A DNA stretch of 64,000 bases, taken from NCBI GenBank assembly GCA_902780935.1, contig CACZHP010000005.1:48822-112821 (forward strand), given 5' to 3'. Made by a program: the position numbers and the translations under genes. This document shows, piece after piece, positions 43,386 through 51,764 of the stretch; within the stretch, counting starts at the first letter, position 1, and each line of letters starts with the position of its first letter. The notes under the pieces are model-generated. The model saw only the letters and a list, made by a program, of their open reading frames with translations. It was not told the DNA's origin and searched no databases. This stretch comes from an uncultured Bacteroidia bacterium (GTDB lineage Bacteria > Bacteroidota > Bacteroidia > Bacteroidales > UBA932).

Positions 43386-44573
43386 ATGACCCGCATGGAA
43401 CAGCTATACAATACCTTCCGTCTTAAGCTCTCCCTGACTCCGATGGAATACGTCAGGGAATTCCACGACAAAATAAACTGGTCCAACCGCCTCATTTGCA
43501 TAATGGGAGAGAAGGGCGTTGGCAAATCCACCTTGATCCTCCAACACATCAAGCAGTTCGACAACCTGGAGGAAACCCTCTATGTAACGGCCGATAACAT
43601 TTACTTCTCCGGCCACACACTCTACGATCTGGCGCAGTCTTTTTTCAGAACGGGAGGAAAGCGGCTCTATATCGATGAAATCCACAAATACAAGCCCTGG
43701 TCAACGGAAATAAAGAACATATACGACGACATCCCACTCCTGCAGGTAGTCTATTCCGGCAGCTCACTCCTAGCTCTTCAGAAAGGGAACAAGGCCGACC
43801 TAAGCCGCCGGGCAATCCCGTACACGATGCCTGGTCTGTCCTTCCGCGAGTACCTCAACATCCGTAACGGCTGGTTCTTAAAACCCTCCTCGCTGGACGA
43901 CATCCTACATGGACGCATCGACTTCCCTTACGGGGAGCAGCGGCCACTTGTTTACTACAAAGACTACTGCAAGACCGGTTTTTATCCTTATTTTCAGGAG
44001 AGTGACGCCCCCATCCGTTTGGAAAATGCCGTCCTCAGCACTGTCGAGAATGACATCCCCGCTTATGCGGAAATGACAGTCGCCTCTGCTGTTAAGCTGA
44101 AGAAACTGATGTATATCCTTTCCAAAAGCGTCCCTTACAAGCCCAGCAACGACAAGCTAGGCCGCGATCTAGGCATCAGCCGCAATAATGTACCCGACTA
44201 TATTGAGTACCTTACCAAATCAGGGCTTTTCAACTCGCTCCACGAGCCAGGGCATAGCGATAACCTACTCTCCAAGGTAGAGAAACTCTATCTCGGCAAC
44301 AGTAACATTGCTCTCGCTCTTTCCGAAGACGGCTTCATCGACTCCGGCAATATGCGTGAAACCAACTTTCTGGCTTGGACTTCACAGACCCATATAGTCA
44401 CATCTTCCAAGATTTCCGATTTCGAGATTGACGGCATCACCTTCGAAGTCGGAGGAAAGAACAAAAAAGGAAAACAAATAAAGGAAGCGGAAGTCGGATA
44501 CCTTGTGAAAGACGATCTTGAATTCGCCGCCGGTCACTCCATTCCCATCTGGATGTTCGGCTTCATTTATTGA
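43386..44573 (+). CDS. AAA ATPase with DUF4143 (AAA_14 family)
   Basis: A 395-residue ATPase of the same broad family as the one at 12787. Walker A is MGEKGVGKSTLIL (about 41-53), Walker B is LYIDEIHKYKP (about 96-106) and sensor 1 is VVYSGSSLLAL (about 121-131). The C-terminus has the DUF4143 pattern with FEIDGITFEVGGKNKKGKQ near 353-371. The start is ATG at 43386 or 43395; an upstream TTG in the -7 box is not credible as a start. Its job is unknown. Two such genes within 32 kb suggests repeated acquisition. Confidence 0.85.
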   Translation: MTRMEQLYNTFRLKLSLTPMEYVREFHDKINWSNRLICIMGEKGVGKSTLILQHIKQFDNLEETLYVTADNIYFSGHTLYDLAQSFFRTGGKRLYIDEIHKYKPWSTEIKNIYDDIPLLQVVYSGSSLLALQKGNKADLSRRAIPYTMPGLSFREYLNIRNGWFLKPSSLDDILHGRIDFPYGEQRPLVYYKDYCKTGFYPYFQESDAPIRLENAVLSTVENDIPAYAEMTVASAVKLKKLMYILSKSVPYKPSNDKLGRDLGISRNNVPDYIEYLTKSGLFNSLHEPGHSDNLLSKVEKLYLGNSNIALALSEDGFIDSGNMRETNFLAWTSQTHIVTSSKISDFEIDGITFEVGGKNKKGKQIKEAEVGYLVKDDLEFAAGHSIPIWMFGFIY

Positions 44574-44596
44574 CGATATTGCCGTAGAAAACTATA

Positions 44597-45709
44597 TCAC
44601 ACTTTCAGGAAAACCTTCTTCTTGTAGAGGAACCAGAGGAAGAGCCAGGAGACGGCGAAGTAACCTATGGCGAGGATGAGTTTTCCGACGGGCTCGGGGC
44701 AGAGGCCGGCGAGGCCACCGAGGAAAAAGTCGCTGACGTTCCGGAAAGGAATGATCCGCTGGGCCATGTAGATAGTGATCGAGTTGAGCCCCACGACCTC
44801 GAAGAACTTCGTCCAACCCTTCCATCCCTTCACATCGATCAAATAATAAAACAAGGCGAAAAGGCCAAGCGAATATGCCCCGACCACAAGCACGAAGGTG
44901 CTGGACCACAGCATCTTATTAATCGGGAAATCAAGGCTCCAGATAAGTCCGACAACCAGCATGGCAACGGCGGCAAGGGCCATATACAGGGACTTTCTCC
45001 CACCGGAAATCTTGCTATTGTCAATCCGGACGAACTCCCCAGTGAACATTCCGAGCATAGCGGTCACTATGGCCGGAAGAAGGCTCAACAGTCCCTCGGG
45101 GTCGAATTTGCCTTGAATATAGATATGTTTGGGGATAAGGATCCTATCTATGTAACCGACGAGATTGCCTTCCATCGAGAACGGTCCGGCGCCAGCCGGA
45201 GCATCAGGTGCCGGGACAAACTTAAGAAGGAGCCAGTAACCAACGAGCAGACAGGCGGCGATGACAGCCCTGGCTTTGGGCTTGAAATTGATGAACAACA
45301 ATGCGGCGAACATCCATGCGAAACCGATCCTGGAAAGGACACTGTAAAACCTCAGATTGGCAAAATCAAGCCGGAAGAAGCCATTGTAAACCAATCCGAT
45401 AAGGAAGAGAACGATGCCCCTCCGGAATATCTTCGCATAGACGCTTCCCCGGGAAGCCCCTTTGGAAAGCTGCTTGGCGTAAGAGAAGGGATACGATATT
45501 CCCGCTATGAAAAGGAACAAAGGGAAAATCGTGTCGTGGTGACGAAGCCCGTCCCATGACGCATGATGCATCTGGGATTCGAGCCAACAGGAATCTCCTC
45601 CCGGGAAAAGGCAACAAATAAGGCTGATTATGGAGGCGAAACCCATGATGAAAATCATGTCGAACCCTCTCAGGGTATCCAGGGACAAAAGTCGTTTGCC
45701 AGGTTCCAT
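44597..45709 (-). CDS. Acyltransferase-like multi-pass membrane protein (DUF5009 / NagX type)
   Basis: A 370-residue integral membrane protein with about ten hydrophobic segments. It starts with KRLLSLDTLRGFDMIFIMG, the signature of the heparan-alpha-glucosaminide N-acetyltransferase/NagX group, and continues with HDTIFPLFLFIAGISYPFS (a conserved His-Asp pair). These proteins move acetyl groups across the membrane onto sugars. In Bacteroidota they are often linked to glycan use, but no glycan genes are adjacent here. It lies just before tRNA-Gln on the same strand. Confidence 0.85.
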   Translation of the reverse strand: MEPGKRLLSLDTLRGFDMIFIMGFASIISLICCLFPGGDSCWLESQMHHASWDGLRHHDTIFPLFLFIAGISYPFSYAKQLSKGASRGSVYAKIFRRGIVLFLIGLVYNGFFRLDFANLRFYSVLSRIGFAWMFAALLFINFKPKARAVIAACLLVGYWLLLKFVPAPDAPAGAGPFSMEGNLVGYIDRILIPKHIYIQGKFDPEGLLSLLPAIVTAMLGMFTGEFVRIDNSKISGGRKSLYMALAAVAMLVVGLIWSLDFPINKMLWSSTFVLVVGAYSLGLFALFYYLIDVKGWKGWTKFFEVVGLNSITIYMAQRIIPFRNVSDFFLGGLAGLCPEPVGKLILAIGYFAVSWLFLWFLYKKKVFLKV

Positions 45710-45732
45710 GGCTGAATAATTATGTGGGAAAG

Positions 45733-45803
45733 TTGAGGTAAGAGGGTTCGAACCTCTACTGAGGGAACCAAAATCCCTAGTGCTACCATTACACCATACC
45801 TCA
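45733..45803 (-). tRNA. tRNA-Gln(TTG)
   Basis: A 71-base cloverleaf on the minus strand. The acceptor arms 45797-45803 and 45734-45740 pair fully (TGAGGTA/TACCTCA). The anticodon stem is AGGGA/TCCCT with loop TTTTGGT, anticodon TTG. The T arm is AGAGG TTCGAAC CCTCT. The discriminator is A at 45733; CCA is not encoded. Confidence 0.95.
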
Positions 45804-45865
45804 ATTCGTGTCGCGAATTTATCGTATTTTTAGTAAATTAGCAAATCAAAAGAAAAGTCAGGAAT

Positions 45866-46438
45866 ATGAAAGGAGTACATGTGTTTCTCGCTGAGGGCTT
45901 CGAGGAGATAGAAGCCCTTGCCACAGTGGATGTTCTCAGGAGAGCCGGGATAGATGTCAAGACAGTATCTATCACCCACGACAGGACCGTGAAAGGCGCC
46001 CACGGGATTCCGGTGGTCGCTGACTGGAACCGCGACGAGTTCGACGGATGCCAGATCCTCGGGTCCGGCCCGGAGGATGTCATGATTTTCCCTGGAGGAA
46101 TGCCCGGAACAAAGAATCTCGCCAAGGACACCGAGCTTATGGGACAGATGATCCGCCATTATGAGGACGGAGGCGTTGTCGCCGCGATATGCGCCGCTCC
46201 GGGACTGGTGGTCTCCCAACTCCCGACTCTCGAGGGGAAATGTTTCACCTGCTACAATGGTTTCGAGGAGGCTCCGATGGCCAAAGGTGGAGAGTACACC
46301 GGTGAACCAGCGGTGACAGACGGGAACCTTATCACTGGAAGAGGCCCCGGATGCGCCGTGCGCTTCGCGCTTGAGATAGTCAAAAAGCTTAAGGGAGAGG
46401 AAATCGCCGACCAAGTAGAAGACGGTCTGCTTGTCTAA
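45866..46438 (+). CDS. DJ-1/PfpI family protein
   Basis: A 190-residue protein of the DJ-1/ThiJ/YajL type. The catalytic triad region is clear: the N-terminal acidic residue in EGFEEIEA (about 10-17) and the nucleophilic Cys in AICAAPGLV (about 108). Members act as glyoxalases, deglycases or stress-protective chaperones; this branch (YajL/DJ-1-like) is often tied to oxidative stress. It ends in a 4-base overlap with the convergent alr gene. Confidence 0.92.
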   Translation: MKGVHVFLAEGFEEIEALATVDVLRRAGIDVKTVSITHDRTVKGAHGIPVVADWNRDEFDGCQILGSGPEDVMIFPGGMPGTKNLAKDTELMGQMIRHYEDGGVVAAICAAPGLVVSQLPTLEGKCFTCYNGFEEAPMAKGGEYTGEPAVTDGNLITGRGPGCAVRFALEIVKKLKGEEIADQVEDGLLV

Positions 46439-47550
46439 CGGCGGACAATGACCCTCTCGATCCTACGAGGTACGGAAGTCATTATCTCATAAGGGATTGT
46501 ATCAAGAATATCAGCAAGTTCGGTGACAGTGGGATCCTCACCGAATATGGTTACGGTGTCCCCTACCGCGCAATCGACCCCGGTGACATCGATCATGCAC
46601 ATGTCCATGCATATATTCCCGATGGTCGGCACCCTGTGGCCATTCAGGTTGAAACTGGCGCGCCCGCATCCAAGATGGCGGTCAATACCGTCGGCGTACC
46701 CGACCGGAATTGTGGCAATCCTCGTCCCTGTCGGAGCAATAGACCCGTGCTGACCATAACCGATAGCTCCGTCGCCAGGCTTTAATTCCTTGATCTGGAG
46801 TATCTTGACTTTCAAAGAGGCCACAGGCTTAAGAGTGACGCCTGGCAGGGCACTGATCCCGTATATTCCCACACCAAGGCGAACCATGTCGTGCTGGAAC
46901 TGCGGGAACCTCTCAATTCCGGCTGAGTTCAGAAGATGATACATCGGATGGTAACCGATCGTGTCCTCTATCAGGGAGGCGTTCCGCTCGAAAAGCCTCG
47001 CCTGCCCGAGGGTGAACTCGTCCATTGAAGGATCCTCGGCGACACAGAGGTGGGAATATATCGACTTGACCTCAACCTCCTTGCAAACCTCAAGATAATC
47101 CATCAATTCTCCAAGCTCGCTGGTCATGAAACCGAGGCGGTGCATCCCCGTATCCAGTTTCAGATGAATCGGATACCCTTCAATCCCCCTGGACTGAAGC
47201 ACATTAACCAAAGCCTTAAGGGTAAAAAGGTTAGGGATACCGGGTTCGAGGCGGTTGTCGATGATCTCGTCAAAGAAATCCGTCCCCGCGGTCAGCACAA
47301 GGATAGGAAGGCTGATACCGGACTGGCGAAGCTCTATTCCCTCGACAGGGAGGGCCACAGCCAGATAATCCGCTCCGGCATTCTGCATCATAAGGGCGAA
47401 TTCGACCGCTCCATGACCGTAAGCGTTGGCCTTGACAAGCACAAGCATCTTGGTCGAACGCAGAAGCTTCGACCTGAAGTATCTATAGTTATCAAGGCAA
47501 TTCGGGAGGTTCAGCTCCAGCCTCGAGAAATCTGTCTCCTTGTTTGACAT
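46435..47550 (-). CDS. alr: Alanine racemase
   Basis: A 371-residue PLP enzyme that makes D-alanine for peptidoglycan. The PLP-binding Lys lies in LVLVKANAYGHGA (about 40). The second catalytic residue, a Tyr, is probably in AIGYGQHGS (about 265). The C-terminal domain has the family motif IGNICMDMCMIDVT. The length is normal. It is divergent from the yugP-like gene, and its end overlaps the DJ-1 gene by 4 bases. Confidence 0.96.
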   Translation of the reverse strand: MSNKETDFSRLELNLPNCLDNYRYFRSKLLRSTKMLVLVKANAYGHGAVEFALMMQNAGADYLAVALPVEGIELRQSGISLPILVLTAGTDFFDEIIDNRLEPGIPNLFTLKALVNVLQSRGIEGYPIHLKLDTGMHRLGFMTSELGELMDYLEVCKEVEVKSIYSHLCVAEDPSMDEFTLGQARLFERNASLIEDTIGYHPMYHLLNSAGIERFPQFQHDMVRLGVGIYGISALPGVTLKPVASLKVKILQIKELKPGDGAIGYGQHGSIAPTGTRIATIPVGYADGIDRHLGCGRASFNLNGHRVPTIGNICMDMCMIDVTGVDCAVGDTVTIFGEDPTVTELADILDTIPYEIMTSVPRRIERVIVRR

Positions 47551-47613
47551 CCTCCATTCAGGAATATTAGGGCAAATTTACTGCTTTTCATCCAAAAATG
47601 GTACGAAAATGGT

Positions 47614-47621
47614 TATATTTG
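47614..47621 (+). promoter_or_regulatory. -7 box upstream of the zinc peptidase gene
   Basis: TATATTTG at 47614-47621 fits TAnnTTTG, 22 bases before the start. The -33 element is not clear. Confidence 0.5.
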
Positions 47622-47643
47622 AAGAGGAACAAAAGACAAGAAT

Positions 47644-48324
47644 ATGAGTTACGGAATGATTTGGCTTATCACAGGCCTCGTTATGGTTTTGAGCTATATC
47701 GTGCAGGCAAGGCTCAACAGCAGGTTTGATGAATACTCACAAGTTCCCACTTCAAACGGGATGACAGGAGCGGATGTGGCGAGGAAGATGCTCGCGGACA
47801 ATGGGATAACTGATGTGCAAGTCACTTGTGTTCCTGGAAGGTTGACCGACCATTACAACCCCCAGACAAAGACTGTGAACCTCAGCGAGTCCGTCTATGG
47901 GCAAAGAAGCGTCGCCGCCGCGGCTGTGGCTGCCCATGAATGCGGTCATGTGCTCCAGCATGCTAAAGGTTACGCTCCCCTGAAACTGCGCTCGGCGCTC
48001 GTGCCGGTGGTCAGTTTCGCCAGCAAATGGGTGCAGTGGGTGTTGCTGGCCGGAGTGCTTCTCGTAGAGATCACCCCTTCATTGCTTTGGCTTGGGATAG
48101 CCCTTTTCGCCATGACGACTCTTTTCAGTTTCGTCACGCTTCCTGTCGAGTTCAACGCCAGCAGCAGGGCTGTAGGTTGGCTGGAGAGCGCTGGAATCAC
48201 AAATTATGAGACAAAACCTATGGCAGTCGATGCCTTGAAATGGGCGGCGCTCACCTACGTGGTAGCGGCGATAGGATCACTCGCTACCCTGCTCTATTAC
48301 CTGTCAATGGCTAACCGTCGTTAA
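47644..48324 (+). CDS. Membrane zinc metallopeptidase (YugP family)
   Basis: A 226-residue membrane protein. It has an N-terminal helix (MIWLITGLVMVLSYIV), a zinc motif AAHECGHVLQHA (HExxH in the form HECGH, about 99-103) and hydrophobic segments near 126-175 and 200-220. It matches the YugP-like family of integral membrane peptidases. Substrates are not known. It converges with the small RHH-like gene, with a 4-base overlap at the ends. Confidence 0.88.
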   Translation: MSYGMIWLITGLVMVLSYIVQARLNSRFDEYSQVPTSNGMTGADVARKMLADNGITDVQVTCVPGRLTDHYNPQTKTVNLSESVYGQRSVAAAAVAAHECGHVLQHAKGYAPLKLRSALVPVVSFASKWVQWVLLAGVLLVEITPSLLWLGIALFAMTTLFSFVTLPVEFNASSRAVGWLESAGITNYETKPMAVDALKWAALTYVVAAIGSLATLLYYLSMANRR

Positions 48325-48578
48325 AACAGGGTCGGGTGGCTGTCCGAGAGCTGGGAGAGGATCCTCTCCATTGTCGCCTCCCTGAATATCGCCGAGCGGG
48401 CATTGATATTGAAACGGTCGCAGTATTCCTTAACAGCGGCCATTTCGCTATCATTCAAATAGATAACCTGACGGTGACGCCTGCGGAGCGCCTCCCTGCT
48501 CTTCTGGAAAATGTCCGGATTTACTGCCGGAGCATGTTTTTTCTTTCGTGCCAAGACTTGAAGTGTTAGGACAATCAT
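48321..48578 (-). CDS. Small conserved ribbon-helix-helix-like protein
   Basis: An 85-residue basic protein. The section RRHRQVIYLNDSEMAAVKEY followed by FNINARSAIFREATM has the strand-helix-helix shape of a ribbon-helix-helix DNA-binding protein, and the end HPTLF is typical of a small family I associate with Bacteroidales genomes. I chose the ATG at 48578; a longer frame upstream overlaps the gmk gene on the other strand. Its role is unknown. Confidence 0.7.
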   Translation of the reverse strand: MIVLTLQVLARKKKHAPAVNPDIFQKSREALRRRHRQVIYLNDSEMAAVKEYCDRFNINARSAIFREATMERILSQLSDSHPTLF

Positions 48579-48609
48579 TGACTGATTATCACAAAAATAG
48601 TTATTTTTG
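48578..48609 (+). promoter_or_regulatory. Promoter of gmk
   Basis: TTG at 48578-48580 and TATTTTTG at 48602-48609, 21 bases apart; the gmk start follows 25 bases later. It overlaps the start of the divergent small gene. Confidence 0.55.
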
Positions 48610-48633
48610 TGGAATAATAAAGCTTTTAACCAC

Positions 48634-49230
48634 ATGGACAATAAGGTATTGATATTCTCGGCACCGTCCGGATCCGGAAAGAGCACGATAGTGAACCACA
48701 TTCTCAGCCTCTATCCGGACTCCATGGAGTTCTCCGTATCGGCCACATCCAGACCGCCCAGAGGAGAAGAGAAGCATGGACGGGAATACTATTTCCTCAC
48801 GCCTGACGAGTTCCGGAAAGCTGTCAAGGAAGACAAGTTCGTTGAGTTCGAGGAAGTCTATGAGGGAAGATTCTACGGCACACTCAAGTCAGAATGCGAG
48901 AGAATCTGGGCAGCTGGCCACGTCATCATCTTCGATGTCGATGTCAAAGGCGGCGTAAACCTTAAGAAGTATTTTGGCGACAAGGCTTTGTCGATATTCA
49001 TAAAAGCGCCTTCCGTCGAAGTCCTGCGGGAAAGGCTTATAAAACGTGGCACTGACTCCCCCGAAGCTATTGAGGAAAGGGTCGCGAAAGCCGAGGAGGA
49101 GATGACCTACGCCCCGAAGTTCGACTACGTGCTCGTCAACGACGACCTTAACACCGCCTACGCCGAGTCCGAGAAAGTCGTGGAGGACTTCCTCGACGAC
49201 GGCAGGCTTAACTATTCAACCTTCATCTGA
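48634..49230 (+). CDS. gmk: Guanylate kinase
   Basis: A 198-residue enzyme that phosphorylates GMP to GDP. The P-loop is SAPSGSGKSTIV (about 9-20), and the GMP-binding region SVSATSRPPRGEEKHGREYY (about 35-54) is complete. I chose the ATG at 48634, right before the first strand; a frame 9 codons longer exists. Its TGA overlaps the nadD ATG by one base. Confidence 0.97.
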   Translation: MDNKVLIFSAPSGSGKSTIVNHILSLYPDSMEFSVSATSRPPRGEEKHGREYYFLTPDEFRKAVKEDKFVEFEEVYEGRFYGTLKSECERIWAAGHVIIFDVDVKGGVNLKKYFGDKALSIFIKAPSVEVLRERLIKRGTDSPEAIEERVAKAEEEMTYAPKFDYVLVNDDLNTAYAESEKVVEDFLDDGRLNYSTFI

Positions 49231-49868
49231 TGAGGATCGCGGTGTACCCGGGTTCGTTCAACCCCTTGCACATAGGCCATCAGGCCATCATGGAATACCT
49301 TACCAAGGAAGAGGAGTACGATTGGGTTTACCTTATCGTCTCCCCAAAGAATCCGATCAAGACGACCATCAAGGCCGAGACTGCCTCAGACCGCTACGAG
49401 GCCGCTGTCGCGGCCGTGAAGCGCCATCCGGACCTTCATGTCTGGGTGGACGACATCGAGCTCAAGATGGATCCCCCTCAATATACCATCAAGACCCTGG
49501 ACACCTTGAGGCAGCGGGAGCCGGAGAACGACTTCACCCTCGTGGTCGGGGCCGACAACCTCGAGAACATCCACCGGTGGAGGGATTTCCAGAGGATATT
49601 GGCGGATTACGGGGTTGCGGTCTATCCCCGAAAAGGGTACGACCTTGCGGAGATCAAGAGCAAGCTTATTGAGGAGTGCCGGCACCTTCCGGCCCCCTAT
49701 GTTCTTGACTCTAACGAATATGCCGAGGAAGGCCGCAGAAACCTCGAGGAGACCCTGAGGGACACTTACAACATAGAGATTTTGGCAGCTCCGATAGTCG
49801 ATATCTCATCGACACAGATCCGGGAAGGGATAGCTGAAGGACGGGACATGTCGGAGTGGATGATGTGA
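49230..49868 (+). CDS. nadD: Nicotinate-nucleotide adenylyltransferase
   Basis: A 212-residue nucleotidyltransferase that makes deamido-NAD from nicotinate mononucleotide and ATP. The N-terminal motif is YPGSFNPLHIGHQAI (with the HxGH signature at about 16-19), and the C-terminal ISSTQIR (about 193-199) binds ATP. It overlaps gmk by one base and precedes the CopA-like gene by 13 bases. Confidence 0.96.
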   Translation: MRIAVYPGSFNPLHIGHQAIMEYLTKEEEYDWVYLIVSPKNPIKTTIKAETASDRYEAAVAAVKRHPDLHVWVDDIELKMDPPQYTIKTLDTLRQREPENDFTLVVGADNLENIHRWRDFQRILADYGVAVYPRKGYDLAEIKSKLIEECRHLPAPYVLDSNEYAEEGRRNLEETLRDTYNIEILAAPIVDISSTQIREGIAEGRDMSEWMM

Positions 49869-49881
49869 TATTCAATTAGTT

Positions 49882-51756
49882 ATGGCAAAAACAGTAAGGA
49901 AGAATTTCCCGGTCACGGGAATGGGGTGTGCGGCATGCGTGGCCAGAGTACAAGGCACGATAAAGAACCTTAACGGAGTCAGCGAATGCAACGTCTCCCT
50001 GGCTTCCAATTCAGCGCAGGTCGATTATGATCCCGGCACGATCACAGCGGCTGACATAAAGAAGGCCGTGCAGGATGCCGGCTACGACCTCATCGTGGTC
50101 GATGAGGAAGATTCCGAAGACTCCGACGAAGAGGCCGAATCGGAAGCCCGGCGATATCAAGAGGATTATCTGAGATCCTTGAAAAGGGACATGTGGCTAG
50201 CCCTGATCCTGTCCCTCGTCGTGATGTTGCTGGGCATGGGATTCAACGATTTCCCCGGGAAAGGGTTTGTCCTGTGGGCATTGGCCACACCTGTCGTATT
50301 CTGGTGCGGCAGGAGATTCATCTCCACCGCCTGGAAGCAATTAAGGCATGGAACGACCAGCATGGACACCCTCGTGGCCCTTTCCATCCTCATCTCGTAC
50401 ATATTCAGCATCGTGAACCTTTTGTTCCCGGAGATATGGACGAGCAGGGGGCTTGAGCCGCACCTCTATTTCGAGTCATCGACGATGATCGTGGCTTTCA
50501 TCCTGATCGGGCGTTACCTTGAAGAGAAGGCTAAACTCAGCACCGGCTCGGCGATACGAGGACTCTCCGGACTTCAGCCCAAGACGGTTAAGCTCTCTCC
50601 CGGAGAGACTTATACGGTCAACCCTGGCGAGAGGATCCCTGCCGACGGAGAAGTAATTGAAGGTGAGTCGTTTGTGGACGAGAGCATGCTCACTGGAGAG
50701 CCTGTTCCCAACCGCAAGAGCACCGGTTCCAAAGTTTTCACCGGGACAATGAACCAGCGCGGATCCTTTGTCATGAGAGCCGAAAAAGTCGGCAAAGACA
50801 CGATGCTCTCCTCCATAATAAAAATGGTCAGGGACGCGCAGGGCAGCAAAGCAAGGATCCAGCAGGTCGTTGACAAGGTGGCTTCCGTATTCGTGCCTGT
50901 AATTATAGGAATATCCTTCCTCACGCTTCTGTGCTGGATGTTCCTGGATCCGTCCGACAACGGGGTGACGATGGGACTGATCTCCATGGTGACAGTACTG
51001 GTCATAGCATGCCCCTGTTCTCTTGGACTCGCGACCCCGACAGCGCTGACCGCCGGCATCGGCAACTGCGCCCGTAAGGGTATATTGATAAAGGATGCTG
51101 ATTCGCTCCAGATTGCCAAAGACATAGACACCGTCGTTTTTGACAAGACCGGCACCATCACCAAGGAGCTTTCTCCGGATGTTGTACCTTCCGCCGACAT
51201 GGAGTTCGTGGACGAGGTCAAAGAGACTTCAGCCGAGGCTGTCAGGGAACTGAAAAAGATGGGACTGGATGTTTACATGCTTTCAGGAGACAATCCTGAG
51301 AGAGCTGGAAAAGTCGCCGCGAAAGTCGGGATCGACAACGTGATCTCCGGAGTTCTTCCGGACAGCAAGCATGAGCATATCAAAGAGTTACGGGCTCAAG
51401 GGCGGAAAGTTGCCATGGTCGGTGACGGGATCAATGACAGCCCCGCTCTCGCGTTGGCTGACCTGAGCGTCGCCATGGGGAACGGTACAGACATCGCCAT
51501 GAACGCGTCGATGGCCACAATAGTGAATTCCGACCTGCGTTCGGTTCCGGAGCTTATAAAAATGTCCAGAAAGACTTCGAAGATAATCAAGGAAAACCTG
51601 TTCTGGGCCTTCTTCTACAATGTTCTCGCCGTACCGATCGCGGCCGGCATCCTATACCCCATCAACGGCTTCCTCCTTAACCCGATGATTGCCGCCGCCT
51701 GCATGGCCCTCAGTTCCATCTGCGTCGTCACCAATTCCCTCCGCCTGAAGCGATAA
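49882..51756 (+). CDS. copA: CopA-like copper P-type ATPase lacking its nucleotide-binding domain
   Basis: A 624-residue P1B-type ATPase. It has an N-terminal heavy-metal domain (GMGCAACVARVQ, Cys16 and Cys19), eight predicted membrane helices, the actuator motif MLTGEPVP, the metal-transport motif VIACPCSLGL, the phosphorylation motif DKTGTIT (about 421-427) and the hinge GDGINDSPAL. However, DKTGT and the next motif MLSGDN are only about 50 residues apart. In normal CopA proteins a nucleotide-binding domain of more than 100 residues, with the conserved HP dipeptide, lies between them. The reading frame stays open across the gap. It is either an in-frame deletion or an unusual natural form. 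Confidence 0.9.
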   Translation: MAKTVRKNFPVTGMGCAACVARVQGTIKNLNGVSECNVSLASNSAQVDYDPGTITAADIKKAVQDAGYDLIVVDEEDSEDSDEEAESEARRYQEDYLRSLKRDMWLALILSLVVMLLGMGFNDFPGKGFVLWALATPVVFWCGRRFISTAWKQLRHGTTSMDTLVALSILISYIFSIVNLLFPEIWTSRGLEPHLYFESSTMIVAFILIGRYLEEKAKLSTGSAIRGLSGLQPKTVKLSPGETYTVNPGERIPADGEVIEGESFVDESMLTGEPVPNRKSTGSKVFTGTMNQRGSFVMRAEKVGKDTMLSSIIKMVRDAQGSKARIQQVVDKVASVFVPVIIGISFLTLLCWMFLDPSDNGVTMGLISMVTVLVIACPCSLGLATPTALTAGIGNCARKGILIKDADSLQIAKDIDTVVFDKTGTITKELSPDVVPSADMEFVDEVKETSAEAVRELKKMGLDVYMLSGDNPERAGKVAAKVGIDNVISGVLPDSKHEHIKELRAQGRKVAMVGDGINDSPALALADLSVAMGNGTDIAMNASMATIVNSDLRSVPELIKMSRKTSKIIKENLFWAFFYNVLAVPIAAGILYPINGFLLNPMIAAACMALSSICVVTNSLRLKR

Positions 51757-51764
51757 CGAAGAAT

